From NCBI GenBank assembly GCA_047630175.1, contig JBLHVI010000006.1:52802-116801 (forward strand): DNA of 64,000 bases, given 5' to 3'. The stretch is from UBA4582 sp047630175. Lineage in GTDB: Bacteria > Pseudomonadota > Gammaproteobacteria > Pseudomonadales > Azotimanducaceae. Positions 1-8,898 of the stretch are shown one piece after another (the stretch's first letter is position 1; each line of letters starts with the position of its first letter). A program made the translations under genes and the position numbers. The notes beneath the pieces were generated by a model. The model made no database searches and was not told where the DNA came from. It worked only from the letters and a program-made list of their open reading frames with translations.

Positions 1-514
1 GTTTAACGATTCTTTTATTGGCAGGCTCATTAACAATAAAGTCGATCTGGCTGAGTTTTGAGCTGTTGACGAACCCGGTGCCTTTCATGCGAGTAAACTG
101 ATAAACGCCAGCTTCAAACACCTCCACTAGGCGGCGGGCTTTCCAATACAAGGATTCGTTGCCGGCTTCCGCTTCAAGCAAGCAGCACAGGGCATTTTCA
201 GACTGGGTCTTGCGCAGGGCGCCGATAGCGGCAGTCACTATCTTGATATAGTCGGGAGCGTTGCTGGTGGCCTTGTTACCCAAGCCAACCAGCAGTACTC
301 TGGGGACCGTAACGTTGGGCAGATCCTGAATGAGTAATGTCTCGCCGGTCTTACCGGTGATGTCGCCGCGTTTCAAGATGCGAGAAAGATAGCCTTTACT
401 TGTTTGGTCTAACAGGGCTGCTGTCTCGGAAAGCTGGCTGTTTGCATACAGACCGACAATTAGGCAATGATGCTTGGCTTTTGATGGGTTAATTGAGCGG
501 ACACTAAACTGCAT
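1..514 (-). CDS. pepA: Leucyl aminopeptidase PepA, N-terminal part (runs off window)
   Basis: The complement of 514 down to 1 reads as an open frame of about 171 residues starting MQFSVRSINPSKAKHHCLIV. It contains the PepA N-terminal macrodomain pattern, including LPNVTVPRVLLVGLG and a segment ending in DFIVNE. The M17 catalytic domain with its metal ligands lies beyond the window edge. PepA is a hexameric cytoplasmic aminopeptidase that also binds DNA in several gammaproteobacteria. It is divergent from lptG across 117 bp, where the classical order has lptF first. The identification rests on recalled family sequence and on this neighbourhood. Confidence 0.85.
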   Translation of the reverse strand, partial: MQFSVRSINPSKAKHHCLIVGLYANSQLSETAALLDQTSKGYLSRILKRGDITGKTGETLLIQDLPNVTVPRVLLVGLGNKATSNAPDYIKIVTAAIGALRKTQSENALCCLLEAEAGNESLYWKARRLVEVFEAGVYQFTRMKGTGFVNSSKLSQIDFIVNEPANKRIVK

Positions 515-631
515 GAAATCTCCAAAATACAAATCGGGTTGTTGTACAGATAATACACGCTTTAGGGACTATTGGCCCGCCTGCGTGTCAGTGTTTGTTA
601 ACGGGCTAGCTATAAAGCGACAGGGCGCTTC

Positions 632-1711
632 ATGAAGCGCCTAGACTTGTATGTGGTACAAACTATTGCCCAGATGATGTTGTTGGCCATTGTAGGGCTG
701 CTGGGCATTCTAATGATCTTCACGTTCCTCGAGCAAGTTGAGGATATTCGTAACAACTATCGATTGGTCAATGTGATCCAGTACACGCTGTTTAGTGCGC
801 CGCGGATGTTTTACGAGACTATTCCGTACGCTGCGCTCATAGGCTGTCTCACCGGACTGGGTTTGCTGGCAAACAACAGTGAACTCATTGTTATGCGAGC
901 GGCGGGCATTTCCACCTGGTCGATTTTGTTAAATGCCATGAAACCGACGTTAGTTTTGATCTTCATCGGGCTCTATGTGGGTGAGTTTATATTGCCAGAT
1001 ATCGAGCGAATGGCGAGAAATGACAGGGCCCGCGCCCTGTCGATGGAAAACCAGGTGGCGCCCACAGAGGGTCTTTGGTACCGCGAAGGTAATGTTTTTA
1101 TGCACTTTGATGAGGTTGATCAGTCTGGTGTCCTGACAGGCATCAGTCATTATGCGTTTGATAAGAACCAACGACTCGTGCAGACACTGCAGGCGGTACG
1201 CGGCGTTTATCATGATGTTCGTCAAGATGAAAAGTATTGGCTATTAGAAGACGTGGTTATCACTGATCTTGCCAGCACGGGCACGCATACCGAGCAGTTG
1301 ACAAGTCGCCGTTGGGACACGGAGCTGGCACCTAATTTGCTCGAGACGGAGAATTTGGTAGAGCCCGATAAAATGTCGATCGGCGAGCTCAGGGCAAAAA
1401 TTAACTATATGAGCAAGCAGGGACTCAATAGCCTCAAGTTTCAGCTGGGTTTTTGGAATAAGGTGTTGCAGCCGCTGGCGACTATTGGTTTAGTTTTTGT
1501 CGCGATTTCTTTCATTTTTGGCCCGCTGCGTGAGTCGACAATGGGCGTGCGCGTGGTCACCGGATTGGTGATTGGTATTTTGTTTAAGTTCGTTCAGGAT
1601 TTGTTGTCGCCGGCGAGTTTGGTGTTTGGGTTTGCGCCCATTATTGCGGTGTTAATTCCCATCTTAATGTGTTTTTTTGTCGGTTATTTTCTGCTGCGAC
1701 GCGCCAGTTAG
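632..1711 (+). CDS. lptG: LPS export ABC transporter permease LptG
   Basis: A 359-residue inner-membrane protein with N-terminal and C-terminal membrane segments around a periplasmic beta-jellyroll-type region. Family hallmarks are NSELIVMRAAGIS near residue 82, GLWYREGN near 147, and FIFGPLRESTMGVRVVTG near 295, all matching LptG rather than LptF. LptG normally pairs with LptF and the ATPase LptB to extract lipopolysaccharide and pass it to LptC-LptA. Here lptG is first after the divergent pepA, and lptF, usually between them, is absent. No strong Shine-Dalgarno precedes the ATG. A downstream RDD protein on the other strand matches the usual order. Confidence 0.92.
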   Translation: MKRLDLYVVQTIAQMMLLAIVGLLGILMIFTFLEQVEDIRNNYRLVNVIQYTLFSAPRMFYETIPYAALIGCLTGLGLLANNSELIVMRAAGISTWSILLNAMKPTLVLIFIGLYVGEFILPDIERMARNDRARALSMENQVAPTEGLWYREGNVFMHFDEVDQSGVLTGISHYAFDKNQRLVQTLQAVRGVYHDVRQDEKYWLLEDVVITDLASTGTHTEQLTSRRWDTELAPNLLETENLVEPDKMSIGELRAKINYMSKQGLNSLKFQLGFWNKVLQPLATIGLVFVAISFIFGPLRESTMGVRVVTGLVIGILFKFVQDLLSPASLVFGFAPIIAVLIPILMCFFVGYFLLRRAS

Positions 1712-1752
1712 GCGCGTGTCATCTGCTTGAGTGTGAGGAGCTGATGGGTTTA

Positions 1753-2250
1753 TTACTGGATTTTTTCGGACGCGTAAGGCTTGCTGCCAAGATATACCAC
1801 GCGGGTCCTAGACCAGCTATCGTGCAATGCTAAACGGTCTTTGTTAAACAACGCCCAGAATAATCCGAGAGCGGCAGGCGCCATCGCTAACGTGGCAAAA
1901 CCGAATCGCGTTAGCGCCTGCATCACAGTCAGGCCTTCGCCGGCGTTACTGACAGCGCGTATCTTCCAGACCTGCATACCTAAAGTCTGCCCTTTGACGC
2001 ACCAAAAGTAGGTGTAAAATCCCAGTATTTCTAGGTAGCAAATCAATTGCACCCAATAGCTGGCAAGCGGTTGCTGGTCGGGCAATTGGCCGTCGACGGG
2101 CGTTCCTCCGCCGAAGGCTGCTTGAAGCAGAGAGCCTGTGATTGCCCAGAGCGCAAAAACAAGGAAGAAGTCATACAAAATAGCGGCGAAACGCCGTTTT
2201 AGGCTAGCGTTGGGATAGGCGTCAGGCATGGTGTGGTTACGCAGCTCCAA
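1753..2250 (-). CDS. RDD family membrane protein
   Basis: A 165-residue protein with three or four hydrophobic segments. The RDD signature is visible as KRRFAAILYDFFLVFAL (Arg and Asp in the first membrane helix), followed by the later motif GQTLGMQVWKIRAV and a C-terminal DRLALHDSWSRTRVV. RDD proteins are small inner-membrane proteins, some implicated in ion exchange, but their general function is unsettled. It is convergent with lptG, the common arrangement in Pseudomonas relatives. The start at 2250 (MELRNHTMPD) could instead be the Met at residue 8. Confidence 0.85.
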   Translation of the reverse strand: MELRNHTMPDAYPNASLKRRFAAILYDFFLVFALWAITGSLLQAAFGGGTPVDGQLPDQQPLASYWVQLICYLEILGFYTYFWCVKGQTLGMQVWKIRAVSNAGEGLTVMQALTRFGFATLAMAPAALGLFWALFNKDRLALHDSWSRTRVVYLGSKPYASEKIQ

Positions 2251-2397
2251 AAAAATTTAGTAAGCTTATCATAAGGATGGTCCAACACACCTCGTTATGG
2301 TGGCAGACATCCTTTAGAATACTTAAATTTGGTGGTTAACAATTCATGCCACTGCATACGTAGATGCATTAGGGTCGGATCCTATGAGGGAAGCAGC

Positions 2398-3477
2398 ATG
2401 GTCATCATCGAAGCAGCATGGGTTCATCGGCGAGTGGGCGTCAGGGCGACGCTTACGTTATGTGTCAGTCTGCTGCTGGGGGGCTTGGCAAGCTTTGCGA
2501 CCGCTGCCGAGCCTGGGGCACAGCCAAAGGCCTTCGCATTGTGGTTGGTAGACATTCGCGAGCAGGCCATAGCACAAGGTATTAGCGCCGCGACGGTAGA
2601 TGCGGCTTTTGTCGGTGTGGAGCCTGACCAGCGAGTCTTGCGTGCTGACAGTAGACAGCCAGAGTTTGTTCAGACGTTTGAGCAATATCTGCAGGGTCGC
2701 GTCACACCCGCACGGGCCAAGGCTGCGCGCGTACATTACAAGGAAAATCAGGCGTTGCTCGAACGCATTGCCGAACGTTACCAGATTGATGCCCCTTACC
2801 TGATCGCGTTTTGGGCCTTAGAATCGAACTTCGGTCGCCTGCAAGGTAATTTCTCTATTATCCGGTCACTGGCAACATTAGCCCATGACCCGCGGCGCAG
2901 TGCATTTTTTACGCGAGAGTTGATGGCGGCCCTGCAGGTGCTCGACGAGGGGCATGTGCCGCTGGACGAATTCGTCGGTGGTTGGGCTGGCGCGATGGGG
3001 CAGAATCAATTCATGCCGTCGAGTTTTTTGAATTTCGCGCAAGACTTTGACGGTGACGGCAAGAAAAACATATGGTCCAACACGGCCGACGTGTGGGCAT
3101 CGATCGCATATTATCTAAGCGAGAATAAATGGCAGGCTGGCGAGTCTTGGGGTATGTCGGTGAGCATCGCGGAGCCAGTGGAATTCAGCAAATTAATGCC
3201 AATGTCTGTTACGCCCGGCTGTCGTGCACTACGCCACCATACTCGTCCTCTTAGCCTTGTGGACTGGTCCGCTAAAGGCATTGTTCCGGCCGTTGAACAA
3301 GCCGCTGACCCGCGAGTCTCAGGCCGGAAATACGCGATGGTTGTCCCGCAAGCCGGTGAGACCGTAGGTTATTTGGTAGGAAAGAATTTCAGAACCATAC
3401 TGAGCTATAATTGCGCGAATAAATACGCGGTTTCTATAGGGTTGCTGGCCGATATGATTGTTGCCGATTCCGATTAA
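2398..3477 (+). CDS. Lytic murein transglycosylase, MltB/SLT_2 family
   Basis: A 359-residue exported protein. The start at 2398 is preferred because GAGGGA lies 6 bp upstream; an open frame extends back to 2329. A cationic, hydrophobic leader ends near ATAAEPG. The catalytic glutamate is Glu142 in the motif FWALESNFG, followed by GWAGAMGQNQFMPSSF and a DFDGDGKKNIW segment typical of MltB-type enzymes. These cleave the MurNAc-GlcNAc bond of peptidoglycan in the periplasm, forming 1,6-anhydro ends. There is no lipobox, so it is probably a soluble periplasmic form. A 12-bp direct repeat (GAAGCAGCATGG) spans the start codon region. Confidence 0.88.
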   Translation: MVIIEAAWVHRRVGVRATLTLCVSLLLGGLASFATAAEPGAQPKAFALWLVDIREQAIAQGISAATVDAAFVGVEPDQRVLRADSRQPEFVQTFEQYLQGRVTPARAKAARVHYKENQALLERIAERYQIDAPYLIAFWALESNFGRLQGNFSIIRSLATLAHDPRRSAFFTRELMAALQVLDEGHVPLDEFVGGWAGAMGQNQFMPSSFLNFAQDFDGDGKKNIWSNTADVWASIAYYLSENKWQAGESWGMSVSIAEPVEFSKLMPMSVTPGCRALRHHTRPLSLVDWSAKGIVPAVEQAADPRVSGRKYAMVVPQAGETVGYLVGKNFRTILSYNCANKYAVSIGLLADMIVADSD

Positions 3478-3584
3478 AAAACCGATTAAAAAAACCGCTT
3501 AGAAAGTGTGAGCAGAAGGCCGGACTGTCGCGAGATATGGTTTGAGCGCAAAGCGCGTTGAACCTGTGAGCTTACGTGGCGTGC

Positions 3585-4022
3585 CTAGTTAGGTGCCACA
3601 TCAGCTTTCATGAAGCTGGCGTCACATTCGGCGACGACCTCACCATTGTCGGCACGCAGCATACGACCCTGCATCTGCATTAATCGCCCCCTAGCTTTTA
3701 GGCATCGGCCTTCCAGTGTCACAGGCGTGCCTGTGGGCAGCGAGCTCTTATAGCGCAAATCAACTTTCGCGGTAAATGCCTGCATACCCTGTAGAACAAT
3801 CCAGTTCGCCATCACATCGTCTAGTGCGCTGAAAATAATGCCCCCATGGGTAATGCCATCAAAGCCGCAATGCGTTTCTGCCGGGGTGAATCGGCCGCGA
3901 CAGATGTCGCCGTCAAGCACAAAATTGAGGTGTAGGCCGACAGGGTTGTCTGGGCCACAAACGAAGCACTGGCGTGCATTACTTGGTGTAGAGCTTGGTG
4001 TAGAGCTTGGTGTTTTAGTCAT
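3585..4022 (-). CDS. PaaI/hotdog-fold acyl-CoA thioesterase
   Basis: A hotdog-fold protein of about 145 residues from the preferred start MTKTPSS at 4022; the frame stays open to 4058. It contains CFVCGPDNPVGLHLNF and the PaaI-type active-site region GFDGITHGGIIFSALDDVMANW, where the HGG segment and acidic residue support thioester hydrolysis. Such proteins hydrolyse acyl- or aryl-CoA thioesters. The N-terminus holds a short Ser-Ser-Thr-Pro duplication caused by a small tandem DNA repeat at about 3988-4012. It stands alone between convergent and same-strand neighbours. Confidence 0.82.
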   Translation of the reverse strand: MTKTPSSTPSSTPSNARQCFVCGPDNPVGLHLNFVLDGDICRGRFTPAETHCGFDGITHGGIIFSALDDVMANWIVLQGMQAFTAKVDLRYKSSLPTGTPVTLEGRCLKARGRLMQMQGRMLRADNGEVVAECDASFMKADVAPN

Positions 4023-4128
4023 GCAAGAATAGCCCAACGGATAGCGAGGGTTGATCATACACTGCCACGTTCAGAACGCGTGTTGTTCCGTGTGGCCCGT
4101 TGACTTCAGACCCGCGTTATCCGCGGGT

Positions 4129-4950
4129 TTAGTATGAGGTGCCTAGCAGGCGATTGATCCACGGTGTATTGGCCATCTCCCAAAATGATGACTTGTACAT
4201 ATTTGCGGGTATCTTGTGCTTGATTTGCTCATGCAGCGCGGGAAGCTGTGACCAGTGCGTGCCTTGCTTGAAGTGATGCGCAGTGTGATAACCAAGATTA
4301 CCGGTCATCAGGTTGAACACCGGGTTAACATTGTTGTAAGAAGCCAGAAAGTGGTCTTCAGGCTCGTCAAGTCCAGCGTGATGGTCATAAGTTGCCCATG
4401 CAGTAATCAGCAAGCCGGCGATCATGGGGAGTACGAAGACCAACAGCGCGGCGGCTGGGCGATAGGCCAACAAAGCCAGCACTAATGCGGCGACAACAAC
4501 GGTGTAGATTAAATGAGTGCGGTAGTGCTTTGGGTGTTTTTTACCCACGAGGTAACCACGGTGATAGGCAGTGCCAGCAACGATAATCGTGTATTCCCAG
4601 AGACCCATAATGGTGCCATCCTCACGTTTCCAGCGACTCTGGTCGAGGTTTTGATCTAGGTAGTTGTGATGATGGCCAAACACGTGGTGCAGCAGCCACA
4701 GGTTAGTGGTGACACCTGTGTGCAGTGCATAAGCAATTTCCAGCAAACGGTTCCAAGGCGTAGCCTTGAAGGTCTTGGTATGTTGATGATGATGGTTCCA
4801 GGCACAAATGCAGCCCTTTGGAATCAACATGAGTAAAAAATACCCCGCCAGCAGCCAGAGACTGTCTACGGCAAAATAAACCGCAAAGTCAACGAGTGTG
4901 AGCAGGAGAATGAGGGTGACGGGAATACGATCAGCAGAATGTCTAAGCAC
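4129..4950 (-). CDS. Membrane fatty acid desaturase
   Basis: A membrane di-iron desaturase with three histidine clusters: NHHHQH, HHVFGHHHN and HTAHHFKQGTH. Hydrophobic helices lie before the first cluster and in the middle. The frame is open up to 5118, but the extra 56 residues overlap the divergent small gene at 5102. I prefer a GTG start at 4950 (reading MLRHSADRIP), which fits the usual beginning of this family; the evidence for that start is only positional. The family introduces double bonds or hydroxyls into fatty acyl chains using O2 and electrons from a redox partner. Substrate and regiochemistry cannot be read from sequence. Confidence 0.82.
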   Translation of the reverse strand: MLRHSADRIPVTLILLLTLVDFAVYFAVDSLWLLAGYFLLMLIPKGCICAWNHHHQHTKTFKATPWNRLLEIAYALHTGVTTNLWLLHHVFGHHHNYLDQNLDQSRWKREDGTIMGLWEYTIIVAGTAYHRGYLVGKKHPKHYRTHLIYTVVVAALVLALLAYRPAAALLVFVLPMIAGLLITAWATYDHHAGLDEPEDHFLASYNNVNPVFNLMTGNLGYHTAHHFKQGTHWSQLPALHEQIKHKIPANMYKSSFWEMANTPWINRLLGTSY

Positions 4951-5101
4951 GGCTATATTTTGTTTACCACGGTAGTTAAATAATACTTTGCACCCAAGTA
5001 AGGCACAAAAAGCCCACCTCTTGGACTGGTTCGAGAGGCATGGTATAAGCGTAGACAAGAAAAGTAAACCACGGATTAGAGTGCTCAAAGGCGTAGCTAA
5101 C

Positions 5102-5302
5102 ATGACGAGTAAGGACATACATCAAAGCGACATCGCACCAAAAGCGGCGGTCATCAGCTTTGCAGATGCCAAACAAACGCATGAATTTCAGCGCAAAGAG
5201 AGTCGCGTGAAAGCCATGCGTGAGACGTTTAAGGCGGTGCGTGAATCACACCAAGAAAAGCCCGCCAAGCCAAGTAAACGCAGTAATAAAAAGAAAAAAT
5301 AG
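5102..5302 (+). CDS. Small basic hypothetical protein
   Basis: A 66-residue protein (MTSKDIHQSD...) with a conserved-looking core VISFADAKQTHEFQRKE and a very lysine-rich tail ending KRSNKKKK. The frame stays open upstream to 4988, where it overlaps the desaturase. The core resembles small uncharacterised gammaproteobacterial proteins I have seen, but I cannot name a family. The basic tail suggests binding to nucleic acid or ribosomes, which is inference only. A weak stem-loop (ACCGCC/GGTGGT) at about 5314-5332 follows the stop and may end transcription. Confidence 0.55.
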   Translation: MTSKDIHQSDIAPKAAVISFADAKQTHEFQRKESRVKAMRETFKAVRESHQEKPAKPSKRSNKKKK

Positions 5303-5363
5303 CGAATTTTGTGACCGCCTTTCGGTGGTTCTTCAACGGCCGCAAGCGTTCGAGACGCGGCCC

Positions 5364-6176
5364 CTAAGCAGGTTCTGTGGTTGACGCCTCAGCGGTGGTT
5401 TTTGTTTCTTTGGTGGCCTGACCAAGCTGCCTCGACATGGCGTCTCGACTTATAGCGATGAGTGATGTCAGGTCATCACTGGAATGTCCTCGAGTAGAAA
5501 TCGGTGCGCCAAAGATCAGGCTGGCTGTGCCAGGACGTAAATTTAGACCGCCGTTGGGCAGAATATTCCCGGAGCCGATGATGGTCACCGGCAAGATCGG
5601 TAATTGGAGTTCGACGGCCAATCGAAATGCACCTTTCTTGAAGGGCAACAAGTTAGCGTTACGTGATCTTGTGCCTTCTGGAAAGAAAACGACCGAGATA
5701 CCATTTTTGATACGCTCGCTTGCCTTGTTAATACAAGCGAGCGCCGCACTGGTGTTGCTGCGGTCGATAAGGATATGCCCCATGGCAGCGCAGGCAAAAC
5801 CAAGTACGGGCAACCGGCGCAATTCCTTTTTCATCACCCACTTGATGTCGAGCTCTAAAAAGCCGTAGAGCAACAAAATATCAAACAGGCTCTGGTGGTT
5901 AGCGATAATGACATAAGATTGATGTGGAACAAGATGTTCGCGGCCGACAACCTTCAGCTTCACGCGTGATACGCCGACATTGAGCCGCGCCCACAGAGAG
6001 CCAAACACGCGCGAAGCAAAATCGGGAGCGCCCAAATAGGACAAGCACGTGATGATTATGCCGATCAGTGTCGTCGAGGCCCCAAGGAACGGAATAATCA
6101 CCAACCACTTGTAAATGCGGTAAGCCAGAGACGCCCTTTCAGGCACCGTTGAGGCGTTGACATCGGATGTTTGCAT
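5364..6176 (-). CDS. plsC: 1-acyl-sn-glycerol-3-phosphate acyltransferase, PlsC family
   Basis: A 270-residue membrane-associated acyltransferase. Motif I, ANHQSLFDILLLYG (HX4D), lies near residue 92, and motif III, FFPEGTRSR, near 164. One or two hydrophobic helices precede motif I. PlsC transfers an acyl chain from acyl-ACP or acyl-CoA to the sn-2 position of lysophosphatidic acid at the inner membrane, giving phosphatidic acid. The window has a second member at 11054, so which one is the housekeeping enzyme is not certain; the length and context of this one fit classical PlsC. It lies 16 bp downstream of the dioxygenase on the same strand, so the two may be co-transcribed. Confidence 0.85.
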   Translation of the reverse strand: MQTSDVNASTVPERASLAYRIYKWLVIIPFLGASTTLIGIIITCLSYLGAPDFASRVFGSLWARLNVGVSRVKLKVVGREHLVPHQSYVIIANHQSLFDILLLYGFLELDIKWVMKKELRRLPVLGFACAAMGHILIDRSNTSAALACINKASERIKNGISVVFFPEGTRSRNANLLPFKKGAFRLAVELQLPILPVTIIGSGNILPNGGLNLRPGTASLIFGAPISTRGHSSDDLTSLIAISRDAMSRQLGQATKETKTTAEASTTEPA

Positions 6177-6192
6177 GATCTATCAGTTCCGC

Positions 6193-7038
6193 CTAGAAGG
6201 GTTGCTCGCCAGCGACGGTGGTTCTGAGCATTTCCCGGCGCTGACCATGATAATCTGCCGTGGCACAATGTTGGGTGCATCGATTATCCCACATGGTTAA
6301 GGAGTCCTTATGCCAGCGTACCCGGCATGTAAACGAGGGAGATACAGCGAGGTCGTTGAGGTATTTCAATATTGGCGCACTCTCGGCCAGAGTCATGCCA
6401 GTAAACTGTAAGGTGTAAACGGGGTTGATCCACAAAGCTTTGCGTCCAGTGACGGGATGAGTTCGCACCACGGGATGCGTCATCGTGGCTGGCTCTTGTG
6501 TGTCATTGTTAATGGTCATGCTTTCCAATTGGTCTTTAAGTTTGGCCGCAGGTCCATAAGAACGTGTTGCGCTATGGGTAGCGGTCAGATGTTCTAACAA
6601 GTCCTTCATGCCAGCGGACAGCGCATCGTAGGCGGCGTATAAATTTGCATAAAGCGTGTCTCCACCAACGTCAGGCACGTCCACCGCATACAGCAAGGTC
6701 CTGGATGGCGGGTTTTGCTGAAAGGTGAAGTCAGTGTGCCAGCCCGCGCCAAAGGTCGCCGTAGACTTCTCCGTCGCTTCTTTGATGATGGGTACTACAT
6801 CGGGGCAGTCGCGTAATCCAGTTAAGTAGGGCGTTTCGCCAACACCACCTAGGCGTTTAGTAAGCGCCAGTAGACTTTGGGGATTCAAGTGCTGGTCACG
6901 AAAACATAGCACCAAATACTCATGGAACGCCGCTTCGATTTGGGCCTGTTCTATGTCGTTTAAGGGCGCGCCGAGATCGACGCCGGTGACCTCGGCGCCC
7001 AATGCACCGCTGATAGGGGTGATCTGAATCTGGCTCAT
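6193..7038 (-). CDS. TauD/TfdA family 2-oxoglutarate-dependent dioxygenase
   Basis: About 281 residues from the preferred start MSQIQITP at 7038, which has AAGGA 8-9 bp upstream; the frame runs back to 7077. It begins with the typical GALGAEVTGVDL. The proximal iron ligands are in WHTDFTF (HxD), and the distal histidine and 2-oxoglutarate-binding arginine are near the C-terminus in the stretch CTQHCATADYHGQRREMLRTT. TauD-like enzymes hydroxylate small organic acids, releasing for example sulfite from taurine. No sulfonate transporter lies nearby, so the substrate is unknown. Confidence 0.85.
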   Translation of the reverse strand: MSQIQITPISGALGAEVTGVDLGAPLNDIEQAQIEAAFHEYLVLCFRDQHLNPQSLLALTKRLGGVGETPYLTGLRDCPDVVPIIKEATEKSTATFGAGWHTDFTFQQNPPSRTLLYAVDVPDVGGDTLYANLYAAYDALSAGMKDLLEHLTATHSATRSYGPAAKLKDQLESMTINNDTQEPATMTHPVVRTHPVTGRKALWINPVYTLQFTGMTLAESAPILKYLNDLAVSPSFTCRVRWHKDSLTMWDNRCTQHCATADYHGQRREMLRTTVAGEQPF

Positions 7039-7249
7039 GTCTCGCATCCTTGAGGATTTTCTTGTCGGGTGACGCATTTTTTAACCCATTATGGCAAAGA
7101 TGTGTCTGGCATGCGCTAGCCGGATGGGTAATTATTTTCTGTCATTAGGCGGCCGCAATGATCTTGCTGTATCAGTGTGGCGTAAAATCGCCTCTTGGAG
7201 GCGCGCTCACAGGGCGTGGTAAAAGCGAGGACAAAAAGTTGGGGTGTAA

Positions 7250-8296
7250 ATGACGACAGTAGCGGTGATTGGTGCGGGTCTTGCGGGTGTGGTGGTGGCT
7301 AAGGCGCTGGACGCGCTGCCGGGCGTGCAGGTGACGATCTTTGATAAATCCCGCGGCATGGGCGGGCGTATGTCGACCCGTCGGTCCGAGACCCACAGTT
7401 TTGACCATGGCGTGCCCTTTTTTACCGCCCGAGATCCAGATTTCGTGGCCTTTCTGCAAGGGTTTTTAGCTGCGGGTCAGATAGCTGACTGGCGTCCCCA
7501 AGTCGTTACGCTGTCACTCGGTGAAAAAGCCTATCGACGTATCTGGTACGAACCACACTACACCGGCGTGCCGCAGATGAACAGTCTGGCGAAAGCTATC
7601 GCGGCAGACCTGAAGGTAGTTCGTGGCGTTGAAGTAGGGCAGGTTTCAGGTGTTCCAGGAAGCTGGCAGCTTGGTACGCAGCAAGGCGAAACGCTGGGTT
7701 CTTTCGACTGGGTCGTCATCACTGCCCCCGCGGAACAGGCGCAACGGTTGCTGCCCGAAGGCATTGACGCCAGTTGCTTGCAGAACGTGCAATACGATCC
7801 GTGTTTTAGTCTGATGATTGCGCTACCAGAAGACTACGCGATGGTGGCTAACCCGCCGGGGAGTAGAACAAACCAGCGTCGCAGTTTTGATGTCGCATCA
7901 GTGAAGAATAGCCCGCTTAAGTGGTTAATTTTCGACCGAGCTCGCCCGGGGCGCGGAGGCTCGCCTGCATTTATGGCGCAGACAACGGGGGCTTGGGCAG
8001 CAGACCATCTCGATGTACCCGCGGCAGAAGTTCAACAGCAGCTGCTCGAGGTCGTCAAGGAACTGCTCGGACCTCTGGCGCTGGGGCCTGGACCTCACCA
8101 AGTGAGCATTCATCGATGGCGCTATGCGCAAGTGCGTGAGGCACTTGGGCAGCCATATATGGAGTTCCCGGGCCAACAATTGGCGCTCTGTGGCGACTGG
8201 TGCTGCGACTTCGTGGAAAGTGGTCGTGGTGTTGAGGCTGCTTATCTAAGTGCTCGTGCATTGGCGCGAAGATTGGCAGTCGCTATCACCGAATGA
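7250..8296 (+). CDS. FAD-dependent oxidoreductase, renalase-like
   Basis: A 348-residue flavoprotein. The N-terminus VAVIGAGLAGVVVAKAL is a Rossmann dinucleotide-binding motif (GxGxxG), followed by DKSRGMGGRMSTRR, typical of bacterial renalase-type and amine-oxidase-like proteins. The C-terminus carries LALCGDWC, the second FAD-binding motif. Characterised bacterial renalases oxidise isomeric dihydro-NAD(P)H back to NAD(P)+; many homologues are uncharacterised. It stands alone, with a divergent dioxygenase upstream. Confidence 0.82.
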   Translation: MTTVAVIGAGLAGVVVAKALDALPGVQVTIFDKSRGMGGRMSTRRSETHSFDHGVPFFTARDPDFVAFLQGFLAAGQIADWRPQVVTLSLGEKAYRRIWYEPHYTGVPQMNSLAKAIAADLKVVRGVEVGQVSGVPGSWQLGTQQGETLGSFDWVVITAPAEQAQRLLPEGIDASCLQNVQYDPCFSLMIALPEDYAMVANPPGSRTNQRRSFDVASVKNSPLKWLIFDRARPGRGGSPAFMAQTTGAWAADHLDVPAAEVQQQLLEVVKELLGPLALGPGPHQVSIHRWRYAQVREALGQPYMEFPGQQLALCGDWCCDFVESGRGVEAAYLSARALARRLAVAITE

Positions 8297-8332
8297 TTTC
8301 GCTACTGTTGGTGATTATACGGCAACGTTCTG

Positions 8333-8665
8333 CTAAGAATAATCATCGACAGGCAGGCTAATACGGGTCTCTAATTGGTTGCCCTGACCGATAGTCTGGC
8401 CAATCATTTCGTCATAGCTGCTGGTGTGGATAAGTACGGCAGTATCAACAGCTAGCGATTTGAAAGGGCGTTTAGCCTCGAGCGGGCTGGTGTAAGCGAG
8501 GTTCTTGCCGTGGTCGTCGGTTACCGTTAGGAATTCGCTCTGGAGTTGTACCTCGACTAAATATAAATTGGGCGCGAGGCTACGTAGTCGCAAGGTCTTG
8601 ATGACCGGGCGTGTTTTTAAAAGAACGCTAAGGGCAATGGTGACTCTCCGGGCAGTGTGATCCAC
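8333..8665 (-). CDS. DUF6482-like small protein
   Basis: A 110-residue protein with a GTG start at 8665, supported by CGGAGA 6-7 bp upstream. The central part, LRSLAPNLYLVEVQLQSEF followed by VTDDHGKNLAYTSPLEAKR, resembles the DUF6482 family of short gammaproteobacterial proteins, where a leucine-rich sheet precedes a D-x-x-G-x-x-L segment. No enzyme motif, signal peptide or membrane helix is visible. Function is unknown. The family call is from recalled pattern only. Confidence 0.6.
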   Translation of the reverse strand: MDHTARRVTIALSVLLKTRPVIKTLRLRSLAPNLYLVEVQLQSEFLTVTDDHGKNLAYTSPLEAKRPFKSLAVDTAVLIHTSSYDEMIGQTIGQGNQLETRISLPVDDYS

Positions 8666-8898
8666 GATAATTCTCCGTTGGTGACAAATTTAAAATACAA
8701 ACAATACGTAACGCTAGAGTTTGCGGATGTATAAGCGCCATTCATCGCACGCGAGGGCGGCACGGGTCTCATGCAGCAGTGGTTAGGAAAGTTCTCGACA
8801 GACGTGGGCTATCGATAGCAAGCAAACATCCATTCGAGTGGAGCATACGTATTGGCAATTCAATAGATTAGCGAGTTGTCCGATCTGGGAAGATAAAA

